DNA of 64,000 nucleotides from Setomelanomma holmii (GCA_010015745.1 ML978273.1:30613-94612); one strand, 5' to 3'. Counted from the first letter of the stretch, positions 45,197 through 57,694 are shown. The notes: a model not told the origin generated them from the sequence alone. Made by a program: numbers and translations.

Positions 45197-46879
45197 ATGG
45201 CGACACACTATTTTGACCATCTGACGCCGGGCCTTTGCAAAGGGGCCGAGGTAAGTTGCGGTTTCCAGACGTCATATCGACGCGTTCACGCTAACATCCT
45301 CTCTGAGAGCGAGCCTGGGGACCAAGACACCAAGAGTATTTCCAGCATGAACAGCCACGACGAGGCGCTTGAGGTGCGTACCCCTCCTCAACACCTGACT
45401 CTTTCGCTGACGCTTGCGACAAGGTCGTTTTCGAGGGCGGAACCTACCATCGCCGCAAAGCGTCTCTTGCACTCGAACTCGAACCCGGCTCCAAAATGAC
45501 ACGCCCCCAAAATGGCCGCCGCTCTACGGCGTGTATAGTGCACTCGCTGCTAGAGAAACACGATGGAGTGAAGACGGACGAATACGCCGCCTCATACGAG
45601 GGCCTCGCGCAGGAAAAGCGGTTGGACAAAGACCCACACTCGCATGCCGAGCAGACGCAGCACTCGAGGCTGCTGACCAAGAAACAAATATCAGACATGG
45701 CTTTTGGTATCAGGGAGCTGTCCCAGAAGCTTCAGCAGATACGGCTCAAACTACACGTCAACAACGTCTTTATTCTCGGCAAGGCGCATGACAATACACT
45801 CATCAAGCATTCTCGGGAAACCACGGATTGGCTTTTGACGAAGGACGACAACTACAACGTGTATGTTATGGTTTGAGAGGTGAGGTTTCCCTGCCGGGCT
45901 GATATCAAGCAGATACGTCGAGAGCACCATGGAGGATAACAAGACTTTTGATGCCGCTGGCCTGCTGGAAAAGAATCCGTCGTATCGTGGTCGCCTCAAA
46001 TTCTGGACGAACGAGCTTTGCTCAGACAAGCCGCAGACGTTTGACATTGTCCTCGCTGTAAGCTTTGTCGCCTTCTTCTTCTCTTATTGACTGACACATC
46101 TACAGCTTGGTGGTGATGGCACCGTCCTGTATGCGTCGTGGCTGTTCCAGCGCATTGTCCCTCCAGTCATCGCTTTCTCGCTCGGCTCGCTCGGCTTCCT
46201 CACTCGATTCGACTTCGACCAATATCCCTTGAGCCTTTCACGCGCTTTCGAGGAGGGCATCACAGTAAATTTGCGCCTCCGTTTCGAAGCGACCGTCATG
46301 CGCTCGCAGGAAAGAGACAATGGCAGCCGTGACCTAGTCGAGGAACTTATTGGCGAGGAGGCAGAAGATCACCACACGCACAAGCCTGATGGAACGCATA
46401 ACATATTGAATGAAGTGGTCGTAGATCGTGGGCCAAATCCGACGATGTCGAGTATTGAGCTGTTTGGCGATGATGAGCATTTCACCACAATTCAAGCGGA
46501 CGGCATATGCGTCTCCACACCAACTGGCAGCACAGCCTACAATCTCGCTGCCGGCGGGTCGCTCTGCCACCCCGATAACCCCGTCGTTCTCGTCACCGCC
46601 ATCTGCGCGCACACATTATCCTTCCGGCCCATCATACTGCCCGACACCATCGTACTTCGCGTTGGCGTCCCATATGATGCAAGGACAAGCTCGTGGGCGA
46701 GCTTCGATGGCAAAGAAAGAGTTGAGCTGAAGCCGGGCGATTATGTTACAATCAGCGCGTCGAGGTTCCCATTCCCATGCGTGCTTCCATTGACGCGGCG
46801 ACGGACGGATTGGATTGACAGCATCTCAAGGACGTTGCAGTGGAACTCGCGGCAGAAACAGAAGGCGTTTACGGATTGA
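45197..46879 (+). CDS. NAD kinase
   Basis: Exons 45197-45250, 45308-45373, 45424-45860, 45913-46057 and 46106-46879 give 491 residues; all joins keep frame. The catalytic motif GGDGT is at residues 236-240, followed by GSLGFLTRF. The substrate loop follows as HNILNEVVVDRG, ADGICVSTPTGSTAYNLAAGG and the C-terminal SFRPIILPD. The N-terminal 130 residues are poorly conserved, charged and probably regulatory, ending in LLTKKQISDMAFGIRELSQK. The enzyme phosphorylates NAD(H) to NADP(H) in the cytosol, an essential step. Exon 2 uses a GAG acceptor, so the first 40 residues are the least certain part. Confidence 0.93.
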
Positions 46880-47104
46880 GTGGCTGCAGAGTAGCAGGCC
46901 ACCCTTTAGCCATATCGAACTGAGTCGCTAATATGACAACAATAAGTATTCACAGTGACGTATCTTTGAAGAGGCTGCAAGCTGTACTTGGTGCAAAACA
47001 GATCGGCGATTCCTCAAGTATGCGCTGCGCCCCGTTCAGCGCACAGCCACAGCCACACCAGGCAGATATATCGGCTGAGCCCACCCCAAACATGGTGATC
47101 AAAT

Positions 47105-48008
47105 ATGGCAAACGCAACACCTGAATACTTCATTGCACCGACATGGGACTTCCCACCTAACGGCCCCATAGTCTTAGGCAGTATCATCTCGTCCCTCAAG
47201 ACACCGCATCGGCGTCTTGCGCTCTGCCTGCCCGGTGATAATGACGTACTCTCCAGTAGCAAGACTGGAGTTTCGCTGTCGAAAGACAAGCTGTCATCCG
47301 GGGGAGTCACTGTATTGACGACGTTCTTGGCTGGGTTGTTAGGTTTGGGTGTAGACGTGGGTGCGGAGTGGAAGAAGAGGTACGCATCTTGGACTGTTCT
47401 GGACCCCGCCATTAACTTCCCTTAGTGACGCCAAGTCCTTCACCTTCGATCGCATAGACACAACGCACTTTATTCCCACTGAAGAATACGTCACTCGCTG
47501 CATCGAGAACAAGGCTGTACGACGCTTCCTGGAAACATCGCGCTACCGCAAATCTGTGTACATCATCACGGGCGTCAAGGTCGTGAGTGGTGCGAAAGGT
47601 GCTACAACAAAATCGCGCGGGACCGAAGGCATGCTTGGTGTGCAGGCGGACGGTACAATCTTGAGCGGTGGTATGGTGCCTGTTGGTGGTGGACCAGAGC
47701 TCAGTCGCGGGCGGGAGACCAAGGCTGCGGTGTCATGGGAGGGTAGTACGGATTTTGTGCTCGCATACAAGCTTAGCGAAGTGCGCGTGCGCAAGTCGGG
47801 TGAGCTGAAGCAAGAGCGGGACTATTTGAAGGGCGCGCTGCTTGGCGATGCTCCTAACGAGGACGAGCCGGAGGCACTCGCGGTAGAGGTAGTGGGCAAT
47901 CCTGAGTTCGTTGCATCCAGCGGGTTCGTTCTCGAGGATCTGGTGGAGGATGATGAGGTCGTGTCCTACGGCGTGCCCAACACGGAATCCGTAGATTTGA
48001 TGGTTTGA
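47105..48008 (+). CDS. gasdermin-like (RCD-1/HET-Q1-type) cell-death protein
   Basis: Exons 47105-47379 and 47426-48008 (46-nt intron) give 285 residues, close to the 278 I recall for HET-Q1. The N-terminus EYFIAPTWDFPPNGPIVLGS and the glycine-rich GLLGLGVDVGAEW are what I remember of the fungal gasdermin-like family; this is from memory, without a search. A domain of about 232 residues ends at YLKGALLG. An acidic tail (residues 233-285) follows with two phenylalanines, 253 and 259. In Podospora the tail of HET-Q1 is removed by a subtilisin-like protease and the N-terminal part forms membrane pores. Here such a protease gene converges with a 20-bp gap. There is no signal peptide. Intact frame. 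Confidence 0.62.
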
Positions 48009-48028
48009 AGATCTTGAGAGAATGTTCC

Positions 48029-51000
48029 CTAGCCTGAACTTTTGATAGCTTCGCGTAGACTCATAAGAATAGCGTCGTCGCCTCTGCCAAAGAATGTGTC
48101 TGGATGTCGACTCAAGTATAAGTACTGGTATCCATCTCGATCCAGACCTGCTCGTCTGCTTGCAGCGATCTTGCCAAGCACAGACTTCATTACAGAATGC
48201 CGCTTCAGCGCAATGGCTTCTTCCGGGGTCATGTGTAGTCTTGCATACAGCAGCAGGAACGAAGCAATACTAGCTGCTATTGGTGTCGCATATGATGTTC
48301 CAGACTTCATCTTCTGCAAGTCATCCTTGTCGTCACAGAGATGTACTGGCCAGGCAGACTCGATCGCTTCTCCCGTGGTGGCAAAGTTGACGTTATTGTG
48401 CTCGGGAGTTGGACTGAACGTTGATCGATTGCCTCTGGAATCTGTGGAGTGTACGCAAAAGACGTGATCGTGGCGAGCAGGGAAGGTGCGATCGTTGTTT
48501 CCGCCGCCGTTTGAAGCCGCGGCAAAGACCAGAACATGAGCGGCGTGAGCTCGGTCGATGGCACTTTGCAGGACCTCGTAGCCTGGCACACGCTGTGGAA
48601 ACCCTATTGATATGGATAGTATGTCAACCTTCTCCGTAATTGCGTGATCTACTGCCTTTACAGCAACTTGTCAGTGGGCTCTTAGCTTAAAACTTAGAAC
48701 AACGTACCAGCGCTATGATATTGGGGTCCAGATGCTTCCCATCAGTGACTTTAGAAACATACACCTCAGCATCGGGAATGTAGTCCAGTATTAAAGCCGC
48801 CGTATGAGTGCCGTGTCCGTTCGTGTCCGCAATATCCGAGCCTTTACTCTTGTCAAACCAGTTGTGATGCCGTATGCGATCTGCATGAACTTCAACCAGA
48901 GGATTGCCGCTGTCTAATCCTGTGTCGAGAACGGCGACTTTGGGTCTTTGGATGGATATTGACTGGTCTTCAGGTATGAATTTGATGTACACATTGTTGA
49001 AGTCCCGTCTCCAAAGCAGGTACTTTTCCTTTCTTAGGAGACATCAGCACCTGACTTTATATTCAAAATCCAGACGCCAGACAGAGCTCGGATTGACGAA
49101 TGACTTACAAAGCTGTTGTGTGGCCACCGAAGGGTATCTCATTGTCAAATATCTGACCAAGAGAATATACATCTACTTCTTTGCGGTCATCATGGGTTCG
49201 ATTTGAGTAGTGATTCGTAGGCATCTCTCGACGCGATTGGCTGTTGTCACTCAATATCACCGGGGCTACATGAAACTGTACACTGGCGGTTCTGGATTGG
49301 CTCAGCATCGTGGCGTTTTGATGGAGCAGATGTGTGTCATCTGCAGCTGGTGTTATCGTGATTGCTTCGATAGCATCGAGTGATGTGTTCCACCCCATAT
49401 CTCGAATGACCGTCTCAAGGGGATGAACTACACGCTCATACAGAACTGCGCGGTGCTGATCAATTATATCAAAATCGGCACCTGGTTCTGATCCACCAGG
49501 AGTCGTTAATTGTTGAAAAATATCACGATCGAAGCAACTCATAGTAGCCGACTTGTATTCCGCCCGAAGCGCCTCCCTCGCGGCATCGGCATGCCCAAGA
49601 CGTGGCCATGACTTGTCTTTCTCGGCCAGCTTGCCTAAGGTGTAGTCTCTGTTCATGCGTTCCTGAGGCGTTGCGTATTCTGTAGGTCCAGTCGCAACAT
49701 AGGTGGCCCGACCAATGTCCAAGAGAAGGACTCCAAGTGCAAGGACACGAGGATAGCGATGAAGGATATTGGGCAAGTTCGTCCACTCGGGAATATCTTC
49801 CACAACCTCGTGGAATCGAACCGAGAAGCATGGTCGTCCGGCATGGAAGCCTAAGGTGCCTGAGAAGGCTTTTTCCAACATAAAATATATTGATTCACTT
49901 GTCCATGGTGATCTCATCCATGCGGAGTCATAGAATTGCCATACAGACCGTGCCAGAATCAATGCAAGTCCCAGCCTCATGCGTGTACTAAGACGGTGGC
50001 GATGCAAAACTTCTGCTAAGGATATACCTGGAGCTTTCGCTAAGATTTGATCGGTATCCTCTACACCTTTAAGGCGCAACAGATCCTCGCCGTCGACGCG
50101 TAAGGGCATCCTTGCGGGGCCTATGTTGTCCTGCAGGAGTCCGCAAAATTCCCCTCCACGCACCAGCGTGGATTCACTGGTGACGAGCTGCAGCGATGAT
50201 GGTCCGCTAATTTGAGGTTGAGAATCGCTTTCGGGTTCGGACAAAGGATGTGATACGTTTATCGTTGCGGCTTTGAGTTGTTTTCGTTTGCTGCGTTTTG
50301 CCGTAAGTATAATCCAACCGAAAGTAAGGACACATTTGAAGCAATTACCTAGAAACCTCAATGAGCAGCTGTTGCCAGCGGTAGAGGTTACTTTGCCCGC
50401 ACGGAGTTGGACTGCTAGAAAAGTGAAAGTTAAACTTCGTAACACCATCTTGTACCTTTTGGTATCCCGACAATCGCAGCTTTGCTTCGTGTGCGGACTT
50501 CAGAGAGGGATTGTCTGGCTCACAACTACAAGACGCATGTCGTTGGAGAGTCGAGAACAAGATGTGATTCACAAAAGACGGATAGTCCTCCGGCGTTAGC
50601 GGCTTTCTTGAGCTACGCTTCCGACCTCCTCGGGGTGGTTCCTTCAGATAGGCTTCGAATCCTGGAAGCTTACTTCGGTTCTCCGGTGTGTCAGAGGCAA
50701 AGCGAAGTAGGCCTGTGGAAGCGTTCTTCGTCGATCTTGTGTATACGCGCTGATCTTTAGAACATATATCAACCAAAAATTGCGATCCGCTTTGCTGAAG
50801 CCCTGCTTTGGACCCATCCTTGGACCACTGGAGATTTCATTAGAACAGGTCTGTAGGCTCTGAACTCGACATATATACCGTACAAATGGAGCCAAGCTCT
50901 TTTATTGCGACGTCCAGATCAAAGGCTGACTGAACGGGGTCCGCATCGGCTGCGATCATATAGCAAGAAAGGCTTGCCAGGACTTGCGCGCATTTGATCT

Positions 51001-51148
51001 GTCTCAAGTCGCAAGCAGTGCTGGATGTCGAGTTCCTCACGAGCCAGCCGACGATAACTTGTAGCCTAGCCAAGCAGGCTTTTGAATCCAGTTGATCTCC
51101 ATCTTCCTCGCTCACATGCGTGTCCATAGTTTGCAGCAGAGACAGCAT
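48029..51148 (-). CDS. DUF7580-subtilisin (S8) protease, HET-Q2-like
   Basis: Exons 51148-50879, 50827-50349, 50290-49109, 49032-48708 and 48655-48029 give 960 residues; every join keeps frame. Residues about 1-630 match the helical DUF7580 type found in fungal NLR-like proteins (MRLGLALILARSVWQFYDS, YPRVLALGVLLLDIG). Residues about 670-900 are an S8 domain with the full catalytic set: Asp680 in VAVLDTGLD, His717 in NGHGTHTA, Asn801 in AAASNGG and Ser873 in SGTSYATP. It has no signal peptide, so it acts inside the cell, unlike secreted subtilisins. It is tail-to-tail with the gasdermin-like gene, as expected for an activator protease. The N-terminal part is presumably a sensor or brake (inference). 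Confidence 0.85.
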
Positions 51149-51664
51149 GACGAATAGATCGAGAATTAATTATGTGGACAAGGCTGAGATCGCGCGTTCC
51201 TCTTTGGTAGCTAGGCAGGAGTACTTTGGAACATCAACGCACGAAAGGAAAGGTCCTAAAGGTATGGGGAAAGCAGGCCCAAACTGCAAATAAGCCCTGT
51301 TGAATGTGTGATTGAATGAGCGAGAGCCAACAGAGACTCCAAGGCACTGGCGTGCGCGGGGCGCACCAATCCTGTCGGTGAGCTGGCGCGAGCTGCAATT
51401 CAGCTTGCGCCACTTCTTTCGCCTTTCGACTAGCCTGATCGCATTGATCGGAAATGCCGTCCTAGGAAAAATTCGCTATCAACACATCGATTTACATCGG
51501 ATGTTTGTGTTTTCGCAAACAAACAGCCTCTGACTCCGTGCGGATTCGGTCTTGGATTTCCCTGAATGTCTCCATGACCACTCAGTGCTGCATTGCTAGC
51601 TGAGGGGCTCACTGGTATCTCTCTTGCAGAACAATGACCAGCCCTTCCGAACATCTGCACAGTC
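51149..51664. other. divergent promoter between protease and AcuF-like gene
   Basis: About 500 bp shared by two genes pointing away from each other. No gene inside. Confidence 0.5.
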
Positions 51665-54523
51665 ATGTTGGGGCAATTTGGACTATCCGAAGCCTCACGC
51701 TCGGCTGCCAACGCAGTCTTAAGGGATGCCTGCCAGTGCAAAGTCTCAAACAAAACGAATGGGCAGAAACCAGGTTGGCCGACTTCAATCTATGGGACGC
51801 TGGTATTGGCGCATCGGCCCTTTCGAAGGCCTCTCTGGAAGATCGTTTGGCAACGCATCACCACCTATGCGATGTCATCACCAACTTGCTCCTCGTATTG
51901 CATAAGTCTATTGAAATATGCAGGGAACTCGGTATGTCACTTGTCGTCAAATGTCTGTTCAGGTGCAGGCTAATATCTCAGGTTCGAGGCAAGATGAGTT
52001 GCACGGCAAGCTCCAGACACATCCGGGAAATGAGCATACCCTCGCAGGCGATAGAGACGCGCCAAAGTTTACGAGGGAAGAATTAACGACTGCGCTACAA
52101 ACCACTGACTCGGTGCTGAGCGATCTTGCCCGGATGTCTGCCATGATTCGTGTCGGCGGTCTACAGTCACGCCATAGCAAGGCCGATAAATCCTTTGATC
52201 CTGACGACGAAGACCATCGCGATTTTCACGATCATCTTATTTTGATTGTGTTGGGTCACGCTGGCCTCATGGCGCAGCAGCAAGGACGTGTTCGGGACGA
52301 GCAAAAGCATGACATACCTGAGAGCACAACATCAGATCTCACCATCGGACCAGAGAACTCGTCTTGGATCAAACACGATACAACAATGAAGGCGAAAGAT
52401 CTCGAAGATAGGCTGACAATGGTTCAGCGACGGCTTATTCTAGCCAATCTGCGACGCCGCCATCGCTTTACATATTCATGGCTACATGCAAAGAAAATGG
52501 TCCGATTCCGTCCTGCACCCCCTACTATCGCCGTCCCTGCGTTGGATTTGGTGCCGGTTTCGACCATCAATTACGGCGATGTCGAAGCGGAAGTATCAAT
52601 ATCCCACGAGGAATCAATCGAAATGCCACTAGAGACACAGGAGTCCGAGACCGTCGCAGGCTTGTCAGACACCACCGCAACTGCTCTTGCAACTGAAACA
52701 GCGCAAGACCTCGCAAAGATCTCGACTCCGTCTCAGCAGGCCGTCACGGAGATCTCCATGACAGGAGCACGTGTAAAATATCCTCGTCCACCGAAGATGA
52801 GGCCTGGAGCGCAAGTGTTCAAATGCCCATGTTGTAGTCTGACTTTACCTGTGTCTTTCTCTGAAGCACGAAGATGGAGGTTAGTCCATAATTGATGCTT
52901 AGATCGTACTTACAGCTGACTAAGAACGTGTAGAAAACATGTTCATGAAAGCATCGTACCTTATACATGCATATTAACCGACTGCCCCGACCCTGTCACG
53001 TTATATAGCGACAAAGACTCTTGGTTACAGCACATATTTCAGGACCATCACAGTGAGCCATTTTGGGAGTGCATGTTCTGCAACTCAGCAACTACCTTCC
53101 AGACAGGGGATGAGCTAGGTGCACACATAACACGACAGCATGACAGAGCTGTTTCTCATGATGACTTGGATGATCTGCTGTCAGTCTGTTATCGAAGAAC
53201 AAGCCCAACTCTCAACACCTGTCCACTGTGTACGGTGGATCCAGGCTCTGTTCTATTTATTGACGCCGATGCCCTCCTTGAGCATGTTGCCGAACATATT
53301 CACGGGTTTGCCATGAGATCACTCCCATGGGCGCCTGATTCAATCGAGCATAATCGCCAAACTATCGCCTTGGCATTCGAGAAGGTAGAGCAGTGGTTTG
53401 AGAAGTCTTACCCGGGCGCGCAGGGCGTTGAGTACCAACCATCCTTGAACGAAGGTGGCGGCACGAATGCGAGCCCCGGGCAGGTCCCCTTCAGCGCGTT
53501 TGAATACTTCGCGGAAAGCTCTGGCGCGTCAGTATTGACTGTGAGTCAACAAGCTGGCGATAGTGAGAGCGATGATTCAGCGAGCAATTCATCCTGGAAG
53601 ACGACTAGGAGCGGGTCCGTAGCCTCTCCAGTATCTGATCATCCTTTGAATCGGCGTCTTCCAGACTCTGTCGGCACTGGCGGCGATGAGTTGCCTGAAG
53701 CACATCCCTCGTCCCCGAGACCTTGGTATAAGAAGGTCTTCGATAATGAATTAGTTCTTGGGGAAAACATTGGATCCCATACTGGACTCCCAAAAACGTA
53801 TGCGTATCGCCGAGACGGTCTGGTCGAACAGGTTATACCGGGCGACAACATCAAGATGGACATACTCGAAAATATGTTAGATTATTGGTTTGGCCGGGGC
53901 AACTATGAGAGAATACGTGTATGTCAACCCTGTTCGGCGTCAGTTAATCGGCAATGCTAACAAAATACCACAGCCTGTAGGCCAGCAGATCATTCTAACG
54001 ATACCGGAGCGCCTCACGGCGGTATGAGCTCCATCTGTTAGCTCTTCTATTCACGCGCTGATGTCTTACAGGAACAACAAGCGTTAGTACATGAAGTCAG
54101 GGCGCTGCAAGAAACTAAAAACCTATTCAGAGAAATACGTGGAGCATCTGCAAACCCACCAAGACGTCCGTCGCCGCCACCACCAAAGATAGAGATACCA
54201 ACGTCCAGAACCAGGCCGAAGACAAAACCAATAGACTTGAAACGGCAAGTTATAACAATACCTCATGAGAACGTAGGGGCACTCGAACACATGCTGCACG
54301 AGCTCTTCACGGACCCGGAGCATACAGGGCATTGGTTTGCGCGTGTATGTTTCAACCTGCCCTTTCCGACATCGCACAAGGCTAAATTAATGAATGCAGA
54401 TTGAAGGTGATCGTGCGGTCCTCTGGGTCCCACACAAACTTAGTGAAGTACGACTCCTCTACGTCTCCTTTCTATGTTTGTTATATTAATTATGTACAGG
54501 AACGGATCTCGTGCGTATATTGA
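51665..54523 (+). pseudogene. AcuF-type C2H2 zinc-finger protein of NLR-neighbourhood type, probable N-terminal frameshift
   Basis: Exons about 51665-51931, then 51982-52879, 52934-53918, 53974-54021, 54072-54344, 54400-54447 and 54500-54523. From exon 2 all joins keep frame. In exon 1 the helix SRSAANAVLRDACQC lies in one frame and LKQNEWAETRLADFNLWDAG in another, so a base seems lost near 51735. An alternative start at 51634 in the second frame avoids the break but gives an unlike N-terminus. Downstream come a basic helix (RRLILANLRRRHRFTYSWLH) and zinc-finger pairs (FKCPCCSLTLP, YTCILTDCPD, ECMFCNSATTF). The C-terminus is an unknown domain, WFARIEGDRAVLWVPHKLSE. Such proteins are common near NLR genes. 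Role unknown; perhaps functional from the later start. Confidence 0.65.
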
Positions 54524-54571
54524 CAGACCGATTGGCATGTCCTCTGGCCTTTCAACTGATTTTGATTTTAG

Positions 54572-55884
54572 TCAAATTAAAATTTTACCCGCAAAAGGAT
54601 GACCGATGGCCAATTGCATACCTGCGGGATCGCAAATCGCTTGACGATGCTGGTTTGGATTTTGACCTTCAATTAGGAAGGGTTCAATAAAATAAGGCTT
54701 GGATAGAAGAATAGTTTTGAGCGCATCATTTCGTGACTTCGACTCGGGGTATCTCTGTAAAGAAAAATGGCTATCATGAGTAACGCAAATCATGTAGCTA
54801 CCTCTTCCGCAGCTTCTTCCTTGCGTATTTGCTCTTCCAGTCTCTTCTTCTCCGCCTCCTTGAGCCGTATCATAGTGACCTCCTGCAGACTGGGCGTCTT
54901 TGGGCTAAATGAAAACTTTGGCGTTCCAAGCGGCGTACCACCAACGCCCTTCCCTATACCCGGCCCAAATGATGATTTGAACGTCTTCGGCGTCGCCACT
55001 GGTGTCGATGGCGCAGATGGCACGTTCATAGGCGACTTGATCTCTGGCTCGCCGTTTGCCCACGATACGCTGTCGAGCATTGGGTAGTCGTTCTTGCCGT
55101 CCGATACCGCTGCATGCGCGTGATCGAGGCGTGTGTATATAATGAATACCATGGCGATGACTTTGCGGTGCTTCTCGCCTGAGGGCCGAATCTTCTTGTC
55201 CTTGCCCATGACCACGCTATCAATTTTGCCATACTTTGAGAACATCTTTTGCACTCTGTCCTTGTCCCAGTCTGAACAATCGCCCTCGCGCTGGAAACGT
55301 ATCTTGACTGTGCGATCAATCTCTGGTGTCTCGCCTGGTTGTGGCGCAGTGGGTTGTGGCTCTGACATGTCAACGAAACTCGCCTCCTCTTCTTCCTCCT
55401 TCCGCCTCTTCTCCATACGTTCTTGCGCTTCTTTTCGTCTCCTCTTCCCATCCTCGGCCAATCTGTGTATCTCGCGCGCTCGCTTTTCCGCTTCACTCAT
55501 TTCCTCCGCGCGCTTCCTTTTCAGTCCGTTCACAAACTCCTTGCCGTCCTGTTCCCTCCTTTCCAGGTCGTCCTTCATCTTCCGCCTTCGCCCGTCCAGC
55601 AATTCATCCTGCAGCACCTTCTCGCGCCGCCGTGTCCGCGCGCGGTCATAGTCGCCCTTGAGGTTCGCGTCGAGGAGGATGTCGCGTGCCCAACCAAGGT
55701 AGATAAAGCGGTCGGCAGCGTCTTTGTTGTCGGGGTTCTTGTCGGGGTGGTACTTGATTGAAGCCTTCCGGTAAGCTTTCTTTATCGCTTGGGCGTCGGC
55801 GTCGAACGTGACACCCAGCAGTTCGTAGAAATCTTCGGTTGCATTTTTGGCGATGTCTTCGAGATCTTTGTTGTTGTCTGTCAT
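54572..55884 (-). CDS. DnaJ-RRM protein (Cwc23/Cwf23-like splicing factor)
   Basis: From ATG 55884: the J domain covers residues 18-85 with the HPD motif at 46-48, then a long charged coiled coil (about 85-175, rich in Glu/Arg/Lys). An RRM-like part has VKIRFQREGD and KMFSKYGKIDSVVMGKDK, and the C-terminal part is Ser/Pro/Gly-rich. This order is that of Cwc23/DNAJC17 proteins of the spliceosome. Unspliced, the frame ends at 54790 after EEVAT (364 residues). A plausible 47-nt intron (54792-54745, GTAGCT..CAG) would instead extend it to 54572 with about 58 more residues; I give the longer span. Head-to-head with PUS4, 284 bp apart. Confidence 0.85.
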
Positions 55885-56168
55885 GTCTCTACAGTAGCAG
55901 CCGAGGCCAGCGCGCGTGCGTCAACAATGTCCCAGGGATACTCTCGCGGTGCGTAGTATCGTCGTGGTGTCGTCGGAAGTCAAGTCGAGGTTGTGAGTCG
56001 TGCCGGCGCAAGGCTACCTACCGCGTCACAGAAACATTCACGAGGATCGGCCGCTAATGCGCCTCCCGGCTTGGCGTTCGGAACGGCGTCGGAAAATCGC
56101 CAAAAGCTCGAGCTTCAGTTGCACCTCTACTCCACATGTCAATCGCGAGGAGCATCACACGCACAGTC

Positions 56169-57694
56169 ATGGCTACTCCACCAAAGGACAGCCGGAAGGT
56201 GCTGGAGGGTATCTTTGGTAAGCTTCACCATCATCCGAATCCTCGATACTTCTAAAGGCCACAACAAGACACAGCCATGACCCAGAGACACGAGCTAACA
56301 ATTATGCAGCAATCAACAAACCACAATGGGCCTCCTCAGCCGGCGTCCTCCGCGACCTCCAAGACCACTTCGGCAAGTCGTCCCTCTTCAAGCCCTGGCT
56401 CGAAGCGACACGCCGCGACATGACCATCTCCGGTTCCAAGCCCAAGCTCATCGACCGCCTGAAGGTGAAGCTTGGCCACGGCGGCACACTCGACCCAATG
56501 GCGACCGGTGTCCTGATTGTTGGCGTCGGAAAAGGAACAAAATGCTTGCAGAGGTTCTTGGAATGCACAAAGACATACGAGTGCGTGGTGCTGTTTGGCG
56601 CAGCGACTGACAGCTACGATGCGGTCGGCAAAGTGGTTAGCAAGGCGCCATACGAGCATGTCACAAAGGAGCTCGTCGAGGAGAAGTTGGCGCAGTTTCG
56701 CGGCAAGATACTGCAGAAGCCTTCAATTTTCTCTGCACTCAAGGTCGATGGGAAGAAGATGTACGAATACGCAAGAGAAGGCAAGGATATCCCAGAGGTG
56801 GCTGCTCGGCCAGTCGAAGTGCTGGAGATGGAACTGGTGGAATGGCTAGAACCAGACACACACGACTTCACGTGGCCAAAGGAGGAGGCAGACGGTGCGG
56901 AACGAGAGGGTGCCGAGAAGCTGCTTGGCATCCGGAAAGAGGATGCTGATGTGCATGCCCTGACTGCGGCGAAAAGAGGGAGGAAGAGGTCACGGACGCC
57001 GGAGAACGATCATGTTGAGAATGCTGGCGAACAGCCTAAGAGGCCACGGACGGATAGCGAACCGGCCATGTCGGGCGCATTGCCATCCGAAGATACACCA
57101 GCAGAGCCTGCCGTCGACGAAGTAAAGGATGATGCTACCGAGGGCAGAGCAAAAGACTCATTAAAGGGCACGGAAGTGAACGGCGTAGAACAGACAAAAG
57201 AAGCGCCAAACAAGGCACCGCCAGTTACAGACATTGACCCTGTCCAGCCCCAGCCACCTGCGGCCCGCCTCCGCATGACCGTCACGTCCGGCTTCTACGT
57301 CCGATCCCTCTGCCACGATCTCGGCCTTGCCTGTTCTTCTCTCGGACTCATGTCCTCGCTTATCCGCTCGCGACAAGGCGACTACACACTCGACAAGAAC
57401 GTCGTCAACTTCACCGACCTCGAGAAAGGTCCCGAGGTATGGGAACCAGAAGTTCAAAGTCAGCTCGAAACATTCATGAGGCAGGAGGGATGGGAGGCGG
57501 AAGAGATTGAGGACGAAGAGACTTGGCAGTCGAAAAAGAAGGATTTGCTAGCGAATAAGAAGGGGAATGATAGGGACAGGAGCTATCAAGGCGGTGGCAA
57601 GGGGAAGTGGAAGGGTGGTCGGAACAACAATTACTATTCCAAGAACATGAAGGGTGGGAGGGACAATCACAAGCGGGACAGGAGAGATGATTGA
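56169..57694 (+). CDS. PUS4: tRNA pseudouridine-55 synthase Pus4 (TruB family)
   Basis: Exons 56169-56217 and 56310-57694 give 477 residues; the 92-nt intron has a GCTAAC branch. FAINKPQWASSAGVL at the exon join is the family start. The catalytic aspartate is Asp78 in GHGGTLDPMATGVL. ILQKPSIFSALKVDGKKMYEYAREG and the late SGFYVRSLCHDLG complete the TruB fold. An acidic insert of about 120 residues between them (roughly 180-300) is low in complexity, as is common in fungi. The C-terminus is Lys/Gly/Asn-rich and basic, likely RNA-binding. It converts U55 to pseudouridine in the T-loop of nuclear and mitochondrial tRNAs. Confidence 0.93.

Noticed and set aside
49190..49205. GGGTTCGATTTG, like a tRNA B box
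   Set aside because: It lies inside the protease coding exon and no A box or cloverleaf surrounds it.
55133..55651. 172-codon plus-strand frame, Ser/Arg-rich
   Set aside because: Antisense to the charged coiled coil of the DnaJ gene; codon shadow only.
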